The position numbers and the translations under genes are program-made. 59,223 nucleotides of DNA from Spirogloea muscicola (taxonomy: Eukaryota; Streptophyta; Zygnematophyceae; Spirogloeales; Spirogloeaceae). The notes under the pieces are model-generated. The model made no database searches. It worked only from the letters and a program-made list of their open reading frames with translations, and was not told where the DNA came from. The stretch spans positions 20,107 through 79,329 of the forward strand of contig WELB01000156.1 of assembly GCA_009602725.1 (NCBI GenBank), given 5' to 3'. Of this stretch, positions 44,399 through 57,000 are shown in pieces (the stretch's first letter is position 1; every line of letters begins with the position of its first letter).

Positions 44399-44458
<60 letters not shown>
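44291..44458. other. assembly gap with adapter-like and poly-A edge
   Basis: 97 Ns (44291-44387), then GGGTATGCCGG and 60 A residues (44399-44458). GTATGCCG is part of the standard Illumina P7 adapter end, and poly-A commonly follows adapter read-through, so the edge looks like unremoved read artefact rather than genomic sequence. It probably hides the 5' ends of both flanking genes. Confidence 0.75.
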
Positions 44459-44459
<1 letters not shown>

Positions 44460-47400
44460 AGGCGTGCTCGCGGCCTGCGCGCTGGCCTGCTCGCGGCGGA
44501 GCTTGGGCCGGCCAGACATCGTCGTGCGCTGCCTCGCTGACGCCCTGGCCGGCGGCGGCAGCGGCAGCGACGGCGAGGAAGACGAGGCGCGGGCGCGGCT
44601 GCTGGCGCTGGCGCCCGGGTGGCTGCGCAGCCCGGGCAAGGAGCGCGCGTCCTGGCTCGACGCGCTAATAGCCAAGACCTGGCCTATCACGCAGCACCTC
44701 GTCTTCGACCACATCCTCTGGCCGGTGTGCCGCCCTAAACCCCCAACCCTAATCCCTGAGTCGTCAATCCTGAACCCTAAACTTAGACTTAGAGACTCAA
44801 TCCCTGAACCCTAATCCGGAAATCCTAACCGCATTCCGATCTCAGCCTCGGGACTCGGATGACTGCCCGAGGCCGAGCTCCACGACTTGGACCACGACTA
44901 AACCCTGGAACCCGAGCGTCGCGACCCTCTGCTCCGAATCTAAACCCTAAACTCCTAAACCCCTGAACCCTAAAACCCAAATCCTGAATCTCAAGCTCGC
45001 GGCTCGTCGCTCACGCCCGGCGCCACAGCCTGCTGCGGCCGCCAGAACCTCAAGAATACGTTCCCGCCGGGCGTCACCTTCGAGCTGCGCAGCGTGGACC
45101 TGGGCACCCTCCCCCCCCTCCTCCAGTACGTCGAGGTGGGCCCGCCCCCTCCCCCAGCACGGCTACATTCCCAAACCCTAACCTAAAGTCCCCAAACCAG
45201 GGCAACGTGCTGGCGCTCTGCTTGTCCACTCTCGCTGTTGCTGTCATTGCATCGTTGCGGGAGTCCTTGGCACCTGTGCCGAGTCCAGGCAGCAGACCAC
45301 GATGCTCCAGCCCTTTTGGGGCCGAGCCTCGGTGCTCGGGAACCCAACAGGAGCCCAGGAATGGGGCAGCTTGTTAAAGCGGCACTGCTCGCGCCAAATT
45401 CCGGATTCAATGGGCTGGCGGCTGCGGCGGCAGGTACTTGAGACTGCGAAGGAGGAGTGCATGATGGAGACGACTTTCATCATGGCGGGCAACGCCAGCA
45501 TCGTTGGCGACATGCGCTTCCGCGGAGGGCCTAAGCTCCTGGTGCAGATCTGTGAGATCCAGGGCACCTTTGTCGGCCGCACGATCCTGCGGCCGCTCAC
45601 ACCAGAGTTCCCCTGCTTTGCCGCTGCTCACTTCACGATGATGGGTCAGGTCCGTCGCCCCGCAGCCACCACCTCAGCTTGCTGCAGGAGCCGCATGGAG
45701 TCCACCAGCAACAGTAGAGATGGTCGCCCTGTCTTTGGTGATGCCAATCTCACTCATTTCTGGGTCATCCTGATCAATGTTGGCCATCCACCATTGCGTT
45801 GTGTTGCAGCCTGAGCTTGACTGTGCGATCAAGGTGATGGACATGGACGTGATGTGCCTGCCGGGGGTCGACTCTAGGCTGCGCACGGACCTGCGCAATG
45901 GCATGTCTGGTCAGGTGGTCTGGCCCCGTAGCTTCCGGTTGGCGCTGCAGGAGCTGCACCTGCGCGGCGAGGCCCCCGAGGGCACACTCGCTGTCGAGGT
46001 GCTGCAGGCCCGCGGCCTCCCGGGCTCCCGGCTCCTTGCTGATGTCTTCGTCAAGGTGACCCCTTGGGATGGTACTATGGACCACCCATGCCATGCTCGT
46101 TATATCACCGCGGACCGTCACAGCAATGTTGGACTGATCTCATTGACAAAGTTAGTGGCAAGCCGGCTCTTACACTTTCTATGATCTGCGGAGGTTGTGC
46201 AGATCTGGATACGGGAAGGCCAGGAGGTCAGGACAACCACCCAGACATTCTCGTGCAACCCACGCTTTGGCGAGACGCTGCGTGCCACGGTCAATGATTC
46301 CGAAACGGAAGTCTTGCACCTTGCCATGATGCACCGTGAATTCTTCACCACGGACAAGCCCATGGGGGTCGCTGAAGTGTCTCTCTCGCAGCTCGAGCAC
46401 CGCACGTCCCAGGTAGCTGGAGAGCCAGTAGCGCTTGTCGCCTGTAGCGGGCTCCTGAACCAGTCCCACTTAAGAATTTCGCTTGGTGCTTGCTGCCCTC
46501 TGTCAGTGCCCTGACTCTTGGTGCTTGCTGCCCTCTGTCAGTGCCCGGACTCCGCCCAAATATGATATCGCTGTCAGGCTTCTGAGAATGACGTGTAGAA
46601 CTCAGGCATTCAGGTCTTAGCTCGTCTGCCGTCTGTTGTCGTTCTGCGAGCACTTGGGAGCCGTGAACCTCACTCCCCAATCAAGCATTCTCCCAGGAGC
46701 TGCTGCTGGAGCTGCAACCGCCACCCGGCCAGAAGCTTCCCAAGGTCCGCCGGAAGCAGGGGCTCGGCAGCCTCCAGGTCAAGCTGACCTTTGAGAAGTT
46801 CGAGACGGTGGACCAGTTGTGGCAGCAGGAGCACCCATCGCTTGCCAACCCGTTCTTTGGGTCCGGGGAAGCGTCCGGCTCAGGCCTCCTGCTCGTGCAC
46901 GTCATCCAGGGCCTCAACCTGCAGCTTCCCAAGGGCCACCACCAGAAGGTATACTGCAAGGTGTACGCAAAGGGAGAGGCGCACAAGACAAGGGTGAGTG
47001 CTGCCCTTGCTCAGCTGGCACAGACAGTGTGCTGACTGCCTAACTTTGAGTCACAATAAACCTGAGTGCTGAATGTGCTTAATAATCTCGTTAACTATAC
47101 GCTTATCGGGAATGCCTTCTATTCTAGGAGCGATTAACTTGATTACCACTCTTTGTAATGTTGACCGGTGCTAGGACTACACGTTGTGGCCTGCTGCCCA
47201 GGCCCAGAAGGGCGTGCAGGACCCCAAGTGGGAGGAGGAGCTTGAGTTCCTACTGGAGCAGCCGCTGGAGGGGCCCATCTCGTTCGAGGTTTACCAGAAG
47301 AGCCGCCAGGTGCTCTACCTCGGCGGCCATCGCAGGTGCCTGCTGGGCGAGCTGACGGTGCCGCTGGCGGACGTGGTGGAGAAGGGCCGCCTGGTGGACA

Positions 47401-47741
47401 TCTGGCAGCTGCGCGGCGGGGCGGCGCAGGGCGGCCAGCTGCGCCTGGAGCTCACCTGGCAAGCGCACCACCACACCTCCTCAAACACCCCTCCCAATAA
47501 ACCCCCCTCCCTCCTCTCCTCTGTCCTAGGTACCCTCCTCCCCACGTCCTCCTCTTGGGCGGGCGACGACGCCGATGGCTCAGTAGCTTCCCCTCCTTCA
47601 TTGCCCGACCAGACCTTTGCCTCCAGTGCTGCCAGCTACTTGCTGCCCTTTCTTGGTGTAGGCACACAGAGCACAGCAAGCTTGCACGCCGCAGGTGGGG
47701 CATTTCAGAAGGACCTCGATTGCGGTTCTGACAAAGAGTAG
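44459..47741 (+). CDS. SMP and C2 domain protein, extended-synaptotagmin/plant SYT-like (5' incomplete)
   Basis: Tethers of ER-plasma membrane (or ER-organelle) contact sites that move lipids through the SMP fold. Exons in phase: to 44724, 45046-45135, 45434-45649, 45810-46055, 46203-46412, 46697-46993, 47175-47741 (TAG). The SMP domain starts with ASWLDALIAKTWPITQHLVF, DHILWP, then TFELRSVDLGTLPPLLQYVE, ETTFIMAGNASIVGDMRFRG, LRPLTPEFPCFAAAHFTMMG and PELDCAIKVMDMDVMCLPGV. The first C2 domain follows: GTLAVEVLQARGLPGSRLLA, DVFVKV, QTFSCNPRFGETLRATV, LHLAMMHREFFTTDKPMG. The second C2: GSGLLLVHVIQGLNLQLPKG, KVYAKGEAHKTR, VQDPKWEEELEFLLEQPLEG. Calcium-binding Asp clusters are poorly kept, so Ca2+ dependence is doubtful (inference). 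A membrane anchor is not visible because the N-terminus falls in the gap. Confidence 0.88.
44729..44990 (+). repeat. degenerate CCCTAAA-like array in SMP-C2 intron 1
   Basis: Repeated CCCTAAAC, AACCCTAATCC, TGAACCCTAAACTTAG, AAACCCTAAACTCC and TGAACCCTAAAACCC motifs fill the first intron. This is the complement of the TTTAGGG telomere unit with many point changes. Two more pieces occur at about 45170-45200 in the next intron. Confidence 0.75.
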
Positions 47742-49285
47742 GACAAAGGCTGCCGGCTGGCAGACGTGCTCAGCGGGCCACCCAAGCTAGGTGGCCGCTC
47801 GAGTGGACCTCACTCACTGTCCAAGTTAAACACACTCCTGATTCTGCTCTGCGCTACCTTATTTTGTCCTTCATTGGGATCCTTGGTACCACAGGCGATG
47901 CCTCCCGCCTAAGTTCTTTGAAGGCCTGGCGAATATTGGTGAGACAGCAATGCAGGAATACAAATGGATGTCCCGGCTCTTTAGGCAACATGCAGCCGCT
48001 TCCACGCTTCGTGGGCCGCCAAAGAAGCATTACTCGAAAGATGGCGGTCTGTACGCGTGAACGAGTAAACATACACACGTCCACATCTAGCAGGTCAGTG
48101 TGGCTGGCTTCTGAGCACCACCCAGCAGCCAAACCATTGCGTGCCACAAATCTGGAGGCTTGTTGACTCACCCAGATGGCACTACCATTCCTTGCACAAG
48201 TTCAGGACCACTAATCATACCAGTAAAACCAAGCTAAGGCGTCATGACCACATTGGTCAAACATGCGTCCACATTGCCGCTTGGCGCCTTTGCAGAGGTG
48301 CACTGCCATATGTACAGACATGTAGGACAGTATGTACACTATCTGCTTGCACCTCTGCGTAGGTTGACTCTCCAACAGTGCTACCTTGGCATTTCTCTGC
48401 ACATGCAAATCCAAGCCCAGCTTGACCAAGCCTTGGAAAGCATAGAGATTGGGAATGAGATCACGACTAGCAAAGAAAGCCGATAATCAACGCTGCAGAA
48501 ACTGAAACATCAAATTGTTTGTCATCTGACTGCAAGGCTCACAGAGGACCAGATTCGGCCAAATAAAGTGATTGTTGGTGGCAGTTTCATTGCATCAAAC
48601 TAAATCCCACTGAGAAGCCGACATCATAAGTTCAACGAGATTGCACCTATGCACATCGACTGAAACGGCAGCTCTGTATGCATACACAGATAGTAAGAAA
48701 ATCGAACTCCATGCATCCCTTGAGGTGCACGCACAAAGAGCTAGCAAGGTGACAAACTGCAATGCCGTCTCTCAATTCCACGCAGGTAAGTTGCCCGGGC
48801 TGACAAGATCATGGAGGACTGTCTGTCTGGAGAACGGGGATGAGGTGATAGTCAGAGGAAAGCTGATGACCAAATGTGCACGACGGCAGATATTCCAGTC
48901 AAGGCCAAGCAGTTATCGTCCTCGTCGTGCAGCCAGGCTTATGCAGACCAACTTCAAATGCAGGAAGTAAATAGAACGGCACTTCCTTCAATCTTAGTCA
49001 ATTTGTGATCATGCTGAATCCTCGACTTCCACTGTTGTGATAGCTGGGATACAAGAAAAGGCGAGAAAGATGAAGCTACAAGGGATGCCGTGTAGTCTAC
49101 CTCCATCAGACGATGGTCTGACCTCCGCCGACATCAGAGCGTCTAAAGATAGTGAAAGTGGGAGAGAGGGGGCGAGAGAGGAGGAAAGGAGGAGAAGGAT
49201 CCGCAGCAAGAAGGGTAAGACAGGAAAGCGCTTAGAAGTGCTCGACCAGAACAGATAGAGCTGTCGGCTGCAGTTGTGGCTGCGC
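47742..49285. other. convergent intergenic region, no gene seen
   Basis: Between the SMP-C2 stop and the RACK1 stop. Moderate GC, short frames on both strands without splice-site support or recognisable domains; no hairpin tails found. Confidence 0.45.
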
Positions 49286-50777
49286 TCAGGTGCGACCGAC
49301 GCTCCAGACTCGGATGTGGCCGTCAGTGTAGCCACCATACAATGTGCTGCCATCCGAGCTCCAGTTCAAGCTCGTGCAGTAAGGAATCTGACCGTGTGAG
49401 GGGGGGGGGGAGGGGAGTGGGCAGGGAGCACAACAAAGCACGGAAGTCAGAGGTGACTGCTTGACAAACATCTTCCTGCCATGGCAAATGATCATACCCA
49501 GAAGCCTGACGTGTCAGAAAGCCTTTGCAGAGGCCTCTCTCGCCTCTCTGATTGGAGCTAGTTCACGAGGACCAGACTTGGTGCACCAGCTGAGCAAGCT
49601 GCGAGAGAGCAGAGCAGGGCAGCACACCTGCGCCTTCTTGGAGACGAGCGCGAAGGCCTCGGGGCGCAGCTCGTCCACGATGCTCTTGCTCTCCAGGTCC
49701 CAGATCTTGATGCAGCTCTGGGTGGCGGCGCACAGCCAGTAGCGGTTGGGCGAGAAGCAGAGGGAGTGGATGATGTCGCCGGCGTCCAGGGAGTAGAGGC
49801 GCTTGCCTTCCGCCAGGTCCCAGAGCATGGCCACGCCATCCTTGCCCCCAGACGCGCACAGAGAGCCGTCTGGCGACACCGTGGTCGTGTTGATGTACCC
49901 TGCAGTACGCAGTCGCCGGGGCGCAACAAACGGACCCAGTTAGCGAAACAGCAGCCGCCGCTAGCTGGGGCCGTGCGTGCGTGCAGAGCGGCATGAAGCT
50001 CAGGGCAGTCCAAGGCGAGGAGGCAAGACCCGAGCAGATTCTATCCTACAGATTTATAGTCAGTGCAGGAGCTGGCGATCACGTCTTCGAGGTCCGACGC
50101 CGTGCTTCTTGATTACACATTATTAAATTAGAGAAGTGTAGAGAGAGGCGCTCACCGGTGTGGCCGACGAGGTTGGTGCGGAGCTTGCAGTTGGTGAGGT
50201 TCCAGACCTTGACGAGCTTGTCCCAGCCGCCGGAGACAATGATGGGGCTGTTGGGCACGGGCGAGAAGCGGACGCAGCTCACCCACCCGGCGTGCGCCTC
50301 CTGGTCCTGGATGGTGTACTTGCACTCGCCCAGCGTGTTCCACAGCTTGATGGTGCGGTCGCGGCTGCCGCTCACAATCTGCCGGTTGTCGGCGCTGAAC
50401 GCCACCGATAGCACGTCCTTCTGGTGGCCCACAAAGCGCCGCGTCGTCGTGCCCGTGTTCAGGTCCCACAGCCGCAGCGTGCCGTCCCAGCTGCCGCTCA
50501 GCGCGAACTGGCCGTCGGACGAGATCACCACGTCCTGGACAAAACCCCCGTGGCCCGTCAGCCGCCGCTTGGCCACGCCGTACGACGCCTCCGGCCCCAC
50601 GCCGCCCGCGGCGGGGTCCGCGGCGGCGGCGGCGGCGCGCGACAGCGACCAGACGATGAGCGAGCGGTCGCGCGACGCCGAGAGCAGCGTGTCGCTGTTG
50701 TCCAGCGGGCACGCGATGCTCGTCACCCAGTCCGAGTGCCCCTTGAGCACGCCGCGCGCCTGCAGCGTCTCCGCCAT
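49286..50777 (-). CDS. RACK1: RACK1 (receptor for activated C kinase 1), WD40 scaffold
   Basis: Seven-bladed WD40 protein of the 40S ribosome head; the green-algal homologue is known as a G-protein-beta-like polypeptide. Three exons on minus: 50777-50156, 49899-49628, 49387-49286 (TGA); in frame, 331 aa. It starts [20 protein letters not shown], then [182 protein letters not shown] and [21 protein letters not shown] Gly/Ala-rich insert of about 18 residues lies in blade 1-2 ([14 protein letters not shown]). The ribosome-binding R-x-x-K-like start typical of plant RACK1 is replaced by Q-A-R-G. Head-to-head with COA5, 69 bases between ATGs. Confidence 0.96.
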
Positions 50778-50846
50778 GGCGCCGGCAACGGTGACGGCGG
50801 CGGCGGCGGCAAAGGTGGTGGCGGCGGCGGCGACGGCGGCGGCGGC

Positions 50847-50918
50847 ATGCCTTCGTCCTGCAAGGGCCTGGCGCTGGAGCTCGTCAAGTGCCTCGCCGAC
50901 AGCGACTGCGTCAAGGCG
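50847..50918 (+). CDS. COA5: cytochrome c oxidase assembly factor COA5/PET191, first exon only
   Basis: Frame from ATG 50847 gives [20 protein letters not shown], then CVKA. This is the N-terminal twin-Cys helix (CKGLA.ELVKCL....C) of the COA5/PET191 family, small CHCH-like proteins of the mitochondrial intermembrane space needed for complex IV assembly. The rest of the roughly 70-residue protein (second Cys pair and the Lys/Arg-rich end) is not found before CTR9. After residue 24 the frame goes on in low-complexity sequence, with no GT donor at the expected place; AAG-GCGAGG could be a GC donor. The N at 51058 may stand for the missing exons. End coordinate is approximate. Confidence 0.6.
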
Positions 50919-51051
50919 AGGCTCCTCAGCTCCTCGCCCGCGACGGCGCGGCGCGGCTGCTCCGCGGCCGCGGCGAGGCCTACGCCGCAGACGGCCACGT
51001 CCATGGCATCCAGGCTCCGCGGCCGCTCTGCCGTGAGCTGATCTGGTGGCA

Positions 51052-54000
51052 ATGCCTNCGCCGCAGGCGCCGGCGCCGCCGCCGTCGCCGCGGCGCCGCG
51101 GTTCCTGTACGTGCCGGTGCAGAATTCGGAGGAGGAGGTGCAGGTGCCGCTGGACCTGCTGCCCGACCACGTGGACCTCCTGGACCTCCTCAAGGCCGAG
51201 CAGGCGCCGCTGGACCTCTGGCTCGTCCTCGCTGTGCGCACCTCCCCCCCCATGCTCTGCCCTCTCTCCGGCCCCGTCCTCAGCCATCGCCTCCCGTCTC
51301 CCCCTTACGTCGTCCGCCCGGCTGCGGACCTCTCTCCCCTGCCCTGCAGCGCGAGTACTTCAAGCAGGGCCGCATGGACGCCTTCCTGGAGTTTCTCTCC
51401 GAGGGCTCCTCCGCAGGTGCGCGCGCTCAGTATGCCAAGCCGAATGCGTGCGGAGGTGGTCATCGCGGGCCAGCACTGTCAGCACCCGGAAGCGCAGTCC
51501 GACGACTGCCGGGCTAATGGGGGCCTGGCTGGTCCTGGCCTCGAGCAGAGGTCGACGACTTCTACAGCGACGTTAAGTACGAGCGCATCGCCATCCTGTA
51601 CGCCCTGGGCGCGCACCTCACGCACCTCGCCAAGATGGAGCCCAAGCACGCGGACCGCGACCGCCGCTTCATCGACGCCGTGGCGCAGTACACCAAGGCC
51701 AGCAGGATCGACCACCTCGATCCTACACCGTGGACAGGCAGAGGTCAGGAGGTCGCACAGTAGCCCTGCCCTATGGCCTCTCAATGCACGTGCCGGCGGC
51801 CCTTCACTCAGGTCTCGGACGCTCGCCGAGCTGGCAGATGGCAGAAACTCAAGACGAACAAGCCATGCGAAGCCAGCACCTGTATCTGCCGTCTTCGAGG
51901 CCATTACCGGCTAGCTAGCAGACAATCCTTAAAGTATATGATCACAACCGGTCAAAGTAGGTATCGGGTAAAGTAGACCCAGAGGTTGGAATCAAGTTTA
52001 GGTTTTGGAGCTGGGGCCCAGGGGTTTGGCGTGGAGCCCAGGGTTTCTTAGGGTTTAGGTTTACGCTCAATCGAGCCAAGCTGAAGCTGGATCGTTTGTC
52101 TTAACTGAGTGCTCAGGGTCGGCGCTGCTTGCCAAGTGGACCCTGGAGAAGCAGTCGCGCGTTCTCAAGTCTGAGGAGCAGTCCAAGCTGGAGTTGAAGC
52201 ACGCCCACGACGCCTTCGGCTTTGGCATGGACGAGGAGCATGACTACGTGCCTGGCCTCCTGGGCCAGGTCTCTCACCGTAGCCTACCAACTGCGTGGCT
52301 GCATGAATAGGACATGGTGTAGCTAATTCCGCATAATGGCAGGCTGGCAAGTAAGCGAGGCGTAGCACCATGCAGCGTCTGCTTGCTAAGCCTGCGCTTG
52401 AGAGGGTCCTTATTTTGGCGATTTGTGGGGGTTTCCTGGGCCAGGCAAGTGTGCATTTCCACAGTGGACGCTACCAGGAAGCCCTGAAGCTCTACAAGGT
52501 GCAGTAGCAGCGATGCTTAGCAGAGTAACCTGCTAGGGGTAGCAAGCACACGCAAAGCCAAACTCATCGTGTTGGACTGAGCAATGAGATGGTGGACGTT
52601 GTCACAAACTGAAGCATACAGGGCCACGCACGAAAAGATGCAGAGCGGCTGATCAATGATGGATGTGGGGCTTCTCTGTCAGAGAGCTCTGAGGCTGAAT
52701 CCTGGTGGACCTGCAGTCATGCGACTGGGCATTGGCTACTGCCACTGGAGACTGCAATCAATTAATGCTTCTCGCCATGCAGTACATGCATTGAAGGCCC
52801 GTCAGGCATTTGAGCGGGTGTTGCAGGTGCTCTCTTACCCTCTTCTGCATGTGGAGTAATTCTGACTCCTGATGTCATTCCGACTTTCGCTGCGTAACCG
52901 CTGCCTAACTGTACTTCCTGTCCCCGGTTTCCAGCTGGAGTCTGATAATGTGGAAGCTCTTGTTGCGCTTGGCATGCTGGACTTGCAATCGGAGGCTGGT
53001 GAGGTATCATCCTTCGTTTTGTCCTATTGCAGGAGATTCTAAACATCTGAGAGACCACGACTTGGAGTGTTGCGCTAGGGGTTAAGGGTGCAAAAGCTGC
53101 ATCGATGACTGCTGCGAGTGGTTGGAAATGACTCAGGCGACGACCGGAGAAGGGGTTTGCAGCGGATGCAGGCTGCATTCCAGGCGTACCCGTATTGCGT
53201 GCAGGCTCTGAATCAATTGGCGAGCCACTACTTCTTCACGGGTCAGCATGCCATGGTGGAGCAACTCATGGAAGCTGCTCTTGCTGCTTCCGACAACTCA
53301 GCAACAAAGGCTGAGAGCTACTATCACCTCGCCCGCTCTCTGCACAAGAAGGTGTAGGCAGTAAGCCCACCAATGCCCCTGGAGGGCAAGGTCACTGCAT
53401 GTTACCAAGAATCTGGCATATGTACAAGAACCTTCATTGTTGTATGCCTGTGCACGAGCTAGGTGAACGGAGCTGTGCTGATACCTTCACCTGCCAAATC
53501 GTAAAATTCCAGGGGGACTATGAGAAGGCGTTTGCATATTATCGAGCGGCAACCCAGGAGGTGAAAGATCCGAAAGATTTCATCCTTCCCTTTTACGGTG
53601 AGCACTTTTGAACAGGAATTCGGCTGAGCCCTACCACCTGCTTAGTGAGATCTTCCTGGATTACTGTATAGCCCCTCTTTACTGCCTTGCTGATCTGGAG
53701 CTGACGTCTTGGCAGGCTTGGGTCAGATGCACTTACGACGTGGTGAAAGCACAGCTGCTCTGGAGAGCTTCAACACAGTGCTTCAATTCGAGCCAGATAA
53801 TCTGGACGCTCTTAAGGTACAACAGCACTTTTGCACCTCAGATCTTGCGACCTGATGCGACAAGTCTTGGATAGTGCATGCTGCTTGTGTTTCACGCAGC
53901 AATCATGGGCCACACACCAGTTGTGAGATAGTATCAGCACATTTTTGCTCCGTGACTTGCAGGTTGTTGGCTCCATATATGCACAGCAGGGTCTCGACGA

Positions 54001-57000
54001 GCAAGCCCTTGCCAATTTCAAGCGCGTGATGGAGCTTGAGCCCAAAGCCATTGATGTCAGCCTGCTGCCCTTTCGAACTTGAAACGCCCTGTAGATCTTC
54101 TACTTGTTTGAGGTCCTTCCAGGGCACAACCTCTTATCTGCCGTCGGTGAGGAGTACGGTGTGCAGGCTTGGCTGGAGACGGGAGAGTTGATGGTAAAGT
54201 CAGACTTCGGCGCAGCCCTTAAGGCTTTCCAGCGAGTGAGTTCTCCAACGCTTATGCTGACCTGATTTATCCATCTCGGTCCAGTCGCCTTGCTTGGCGG
54301 CATATGTGCGAGCATGATGAATGGACTGGCAGAAGGATATCTTCATTACTGACCAGCATGGCTGAATTCCGTCAGCATTCATACGAATAGATGATCAAAG
54401 AGGTAGAGCTCTTCTCGTTGATGGCAGGCCAGGGAGCTCTTGCAGAGCAGAAATCGGCCAGTCCCGTCAGCCCTACTGAATAACATAGGAGTGCTTCTCT
54501 ACGAGCATCATGAGTATCAGGTACCTCTGACGAAGCTGCTCTTGAAAGTGTGGCTAGTATATCTGAGCATGACCTGGAAGCAAAGAGTGCTTCATTAATC
54601 TCTTTTGATCTCTTTCCTCAGCAAGCAAGAGATGCATACTTGGAAGCACTGGGGCCAGGCCCGTGGACTGCTGCTACCACAGGGCCGACCTCAAGCGACA
54701 GGGCTGAGGAGAAGGAGGATAGTAGTCATAGTGAAGAAGTTCCTCCGGAGAAAGTGACGACCATTTTCAATCTGGCGAGGCTTCACGAAAAGAGCCATGA
54801 CTTGGAGCAGGCGCAGAAGCTGTACAGGATGATTCTCAGCAAGGTTGGCTTGAAGATGCTGGATTTTACTGGTACAGCACATTAGGATAGTTTGTCTGTG
54901 CAATGGTGGCTTAAACTAAGCTTCTCATCACTCTACCATGGTGCAATTACCTCTGCAGTACCCAAAGTATGTGGACTGCTACCTTCGACTGGGGGTCATA
55001 GCATTCGCAAGCAAGCAGATTGTGGAATGTCTTCGCCTGGTAAGTGCCATGTGATTAATTGTCCCTTTATCTGTATCTAATTGTCGGAATCAAGGTCAGC
55101 ATCACCTCATGCATAGCATGTGCTCATGTCATGCATGGCAGATTGGTGACACTCTCAGGCTTGATGAGAACAACCTGAATGCATTATCGCTGAGAGCCAT
55201 GGTTGAGATGGAGCGCGGAGAGTGGATGCAATCCAAAGACACGCTTAAACGTATCCTCAAACTTACGAACAATGATGATGCTCATGCGACAGTGGCTCTG
55301 GTGAGGATCCTGTAGCCATGCTGGTCTGATTAGGACTCTGTCCTACTCTCCAATGTAATCGAAGTCTATGATTCATATAGTTGGCTTTGAGGTGATGCTG
55401 CAGGGCAACTGGAATTACTACACAGCCCTTCGCGAGGGGAAGCATGGGCCAGACCACCTCCTTCTGCACCTGGGCAAGGCTCAAGAGTACTACCACAAGG
55501 TTTGCAAGACAAAGTAATATCTTACTGAGGGCTTGCATTCTGTGAACCATCCTGTCCTTGCACAAGCAATGTGCAGTAATCATGAGCAGTGTGTGGTGTC
55601 AGCACCAGTGCCAAGAATCTAATACTAGGCTGTCCTTGCCAGGTGCTTGTGAGGAATCCTGGGAACATTTATGCAGCAAATGGGTTGGCCTGCATTTTTG
55701 CCGAGAGGGACCAAATTGACCTCGCAAAGGAACTGCTGACTCAGGTCCGCTTTGTTGCTTGCCTGGTTGCTCGGATGTATGCAAGCACATGCTTGCAAGC
55801 AAAGTCGAAGACCGATTGCAGGTGGTCACTTGTGCAGGTCCAAGAGGCTGCTGCTGGTAGCAAGGAGCTTGAGATGCCAGAAGTGTGGGTGAATTTGGCC
55901 CACTGCCACCTAGCCAAGGGCGACCACACCTTGGCAATCAAGATGGTGTGTCACCCTCACTTCTCTTTGCTGGAAAAGGATTTTCGATGTGCCTCAATTG
56001 TCAACTTTAAAGCCCCAACTCTCATACTCCGCTTCTCCTTGCAGTACGAGAAGTGCATGCAGACCTTTCATCGCGAGGGAGACACGGCCCTGCTCCTCTT
56101 CCTGGCCAGAGCTTTCTACGACTCAGAACAATGGGGGAAGTGCCGGAAGGCCTTGCAGAAGGGCCTACACGCTGCTCCTCACTACCACACACTCCGCTTC
56201 AACATTGCAGTCGTGATCCAGAAGTTTGCAACAACCGCACTTCAGAGCACAACCCGCTCTGCTCAGCAGGTCAGAAAACCCCACATGTTGACCCCCCCCC
56301 GCTGATGCTAGACTTAAGTGTACTCTGAGTGGTCGATTTGCAATCTAACCCTGGCCGACCCAATTCGGCTTTGTAGGTACGAGACGCAGTAGGCGAGGTA
56401 AAGATTGCAATGCGCCTCTTCTCTCAGGTATGTCTTCTATCATCCACTTAGCATGATGCCAAGCCAGACAGAAATGCAGTCGCAGTCTGCTAACATCTCG
56501 TCATCCTCAGCGTCATCAGTCGTCCTACTGTTACAGCTGGCAGAGCTGGGGTCGCAGCATGCGCACGGCTTCGACCAAAAGAAGATTGACACGCACATTG
56601 ACTACTGCAAGGTGCAAGCCTGCTCGCATACAGGAGCCTTCTTACGATGCGTTGCTGCGGTTCGGCTATTAGCGATTATGACAATCTCTAACAGTGGTCT
56701 GGCGGGGCTGTGATCTTGCATCCTGCCGTGCTCAGCACCTGCTCGAGGCGTCAAAGGTGCACCTTGAGGCAGCAGAGCGAGAAGAACAGCAACAGAAGGT
56801 CAAGCTTTCGTCTCAGCCCTGCTTTCATCACAGCAGCTATGTCTGCATGAAACACACACTTTGACAAGAGACATCTTTGAACTGAAATTAGTTGAAGGGC
56901 ATGAAATGTGCAGCAAAGAGTGGAATTGGCACGCCAACAAGCTCTTGCTGAAGAAGCACGGCGCCAGCGCGAGGCAGACAGGAAGCTGGAGGTCAGCTGG

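Noticed and set aside
43783-44814. Plus-strand frame of 343 codons spanning the N gap with poly-Lys
   Set aside because: Read across 97 Ns and a 60-A run that looks like adapter artefact; only the part after 44459 is supported as SMP coding.
50158-51036. Long plus-strand frame opposite RACK1
   Set aside because: Antisense shadow of the RACK1 WD40 exon caused by high GC.
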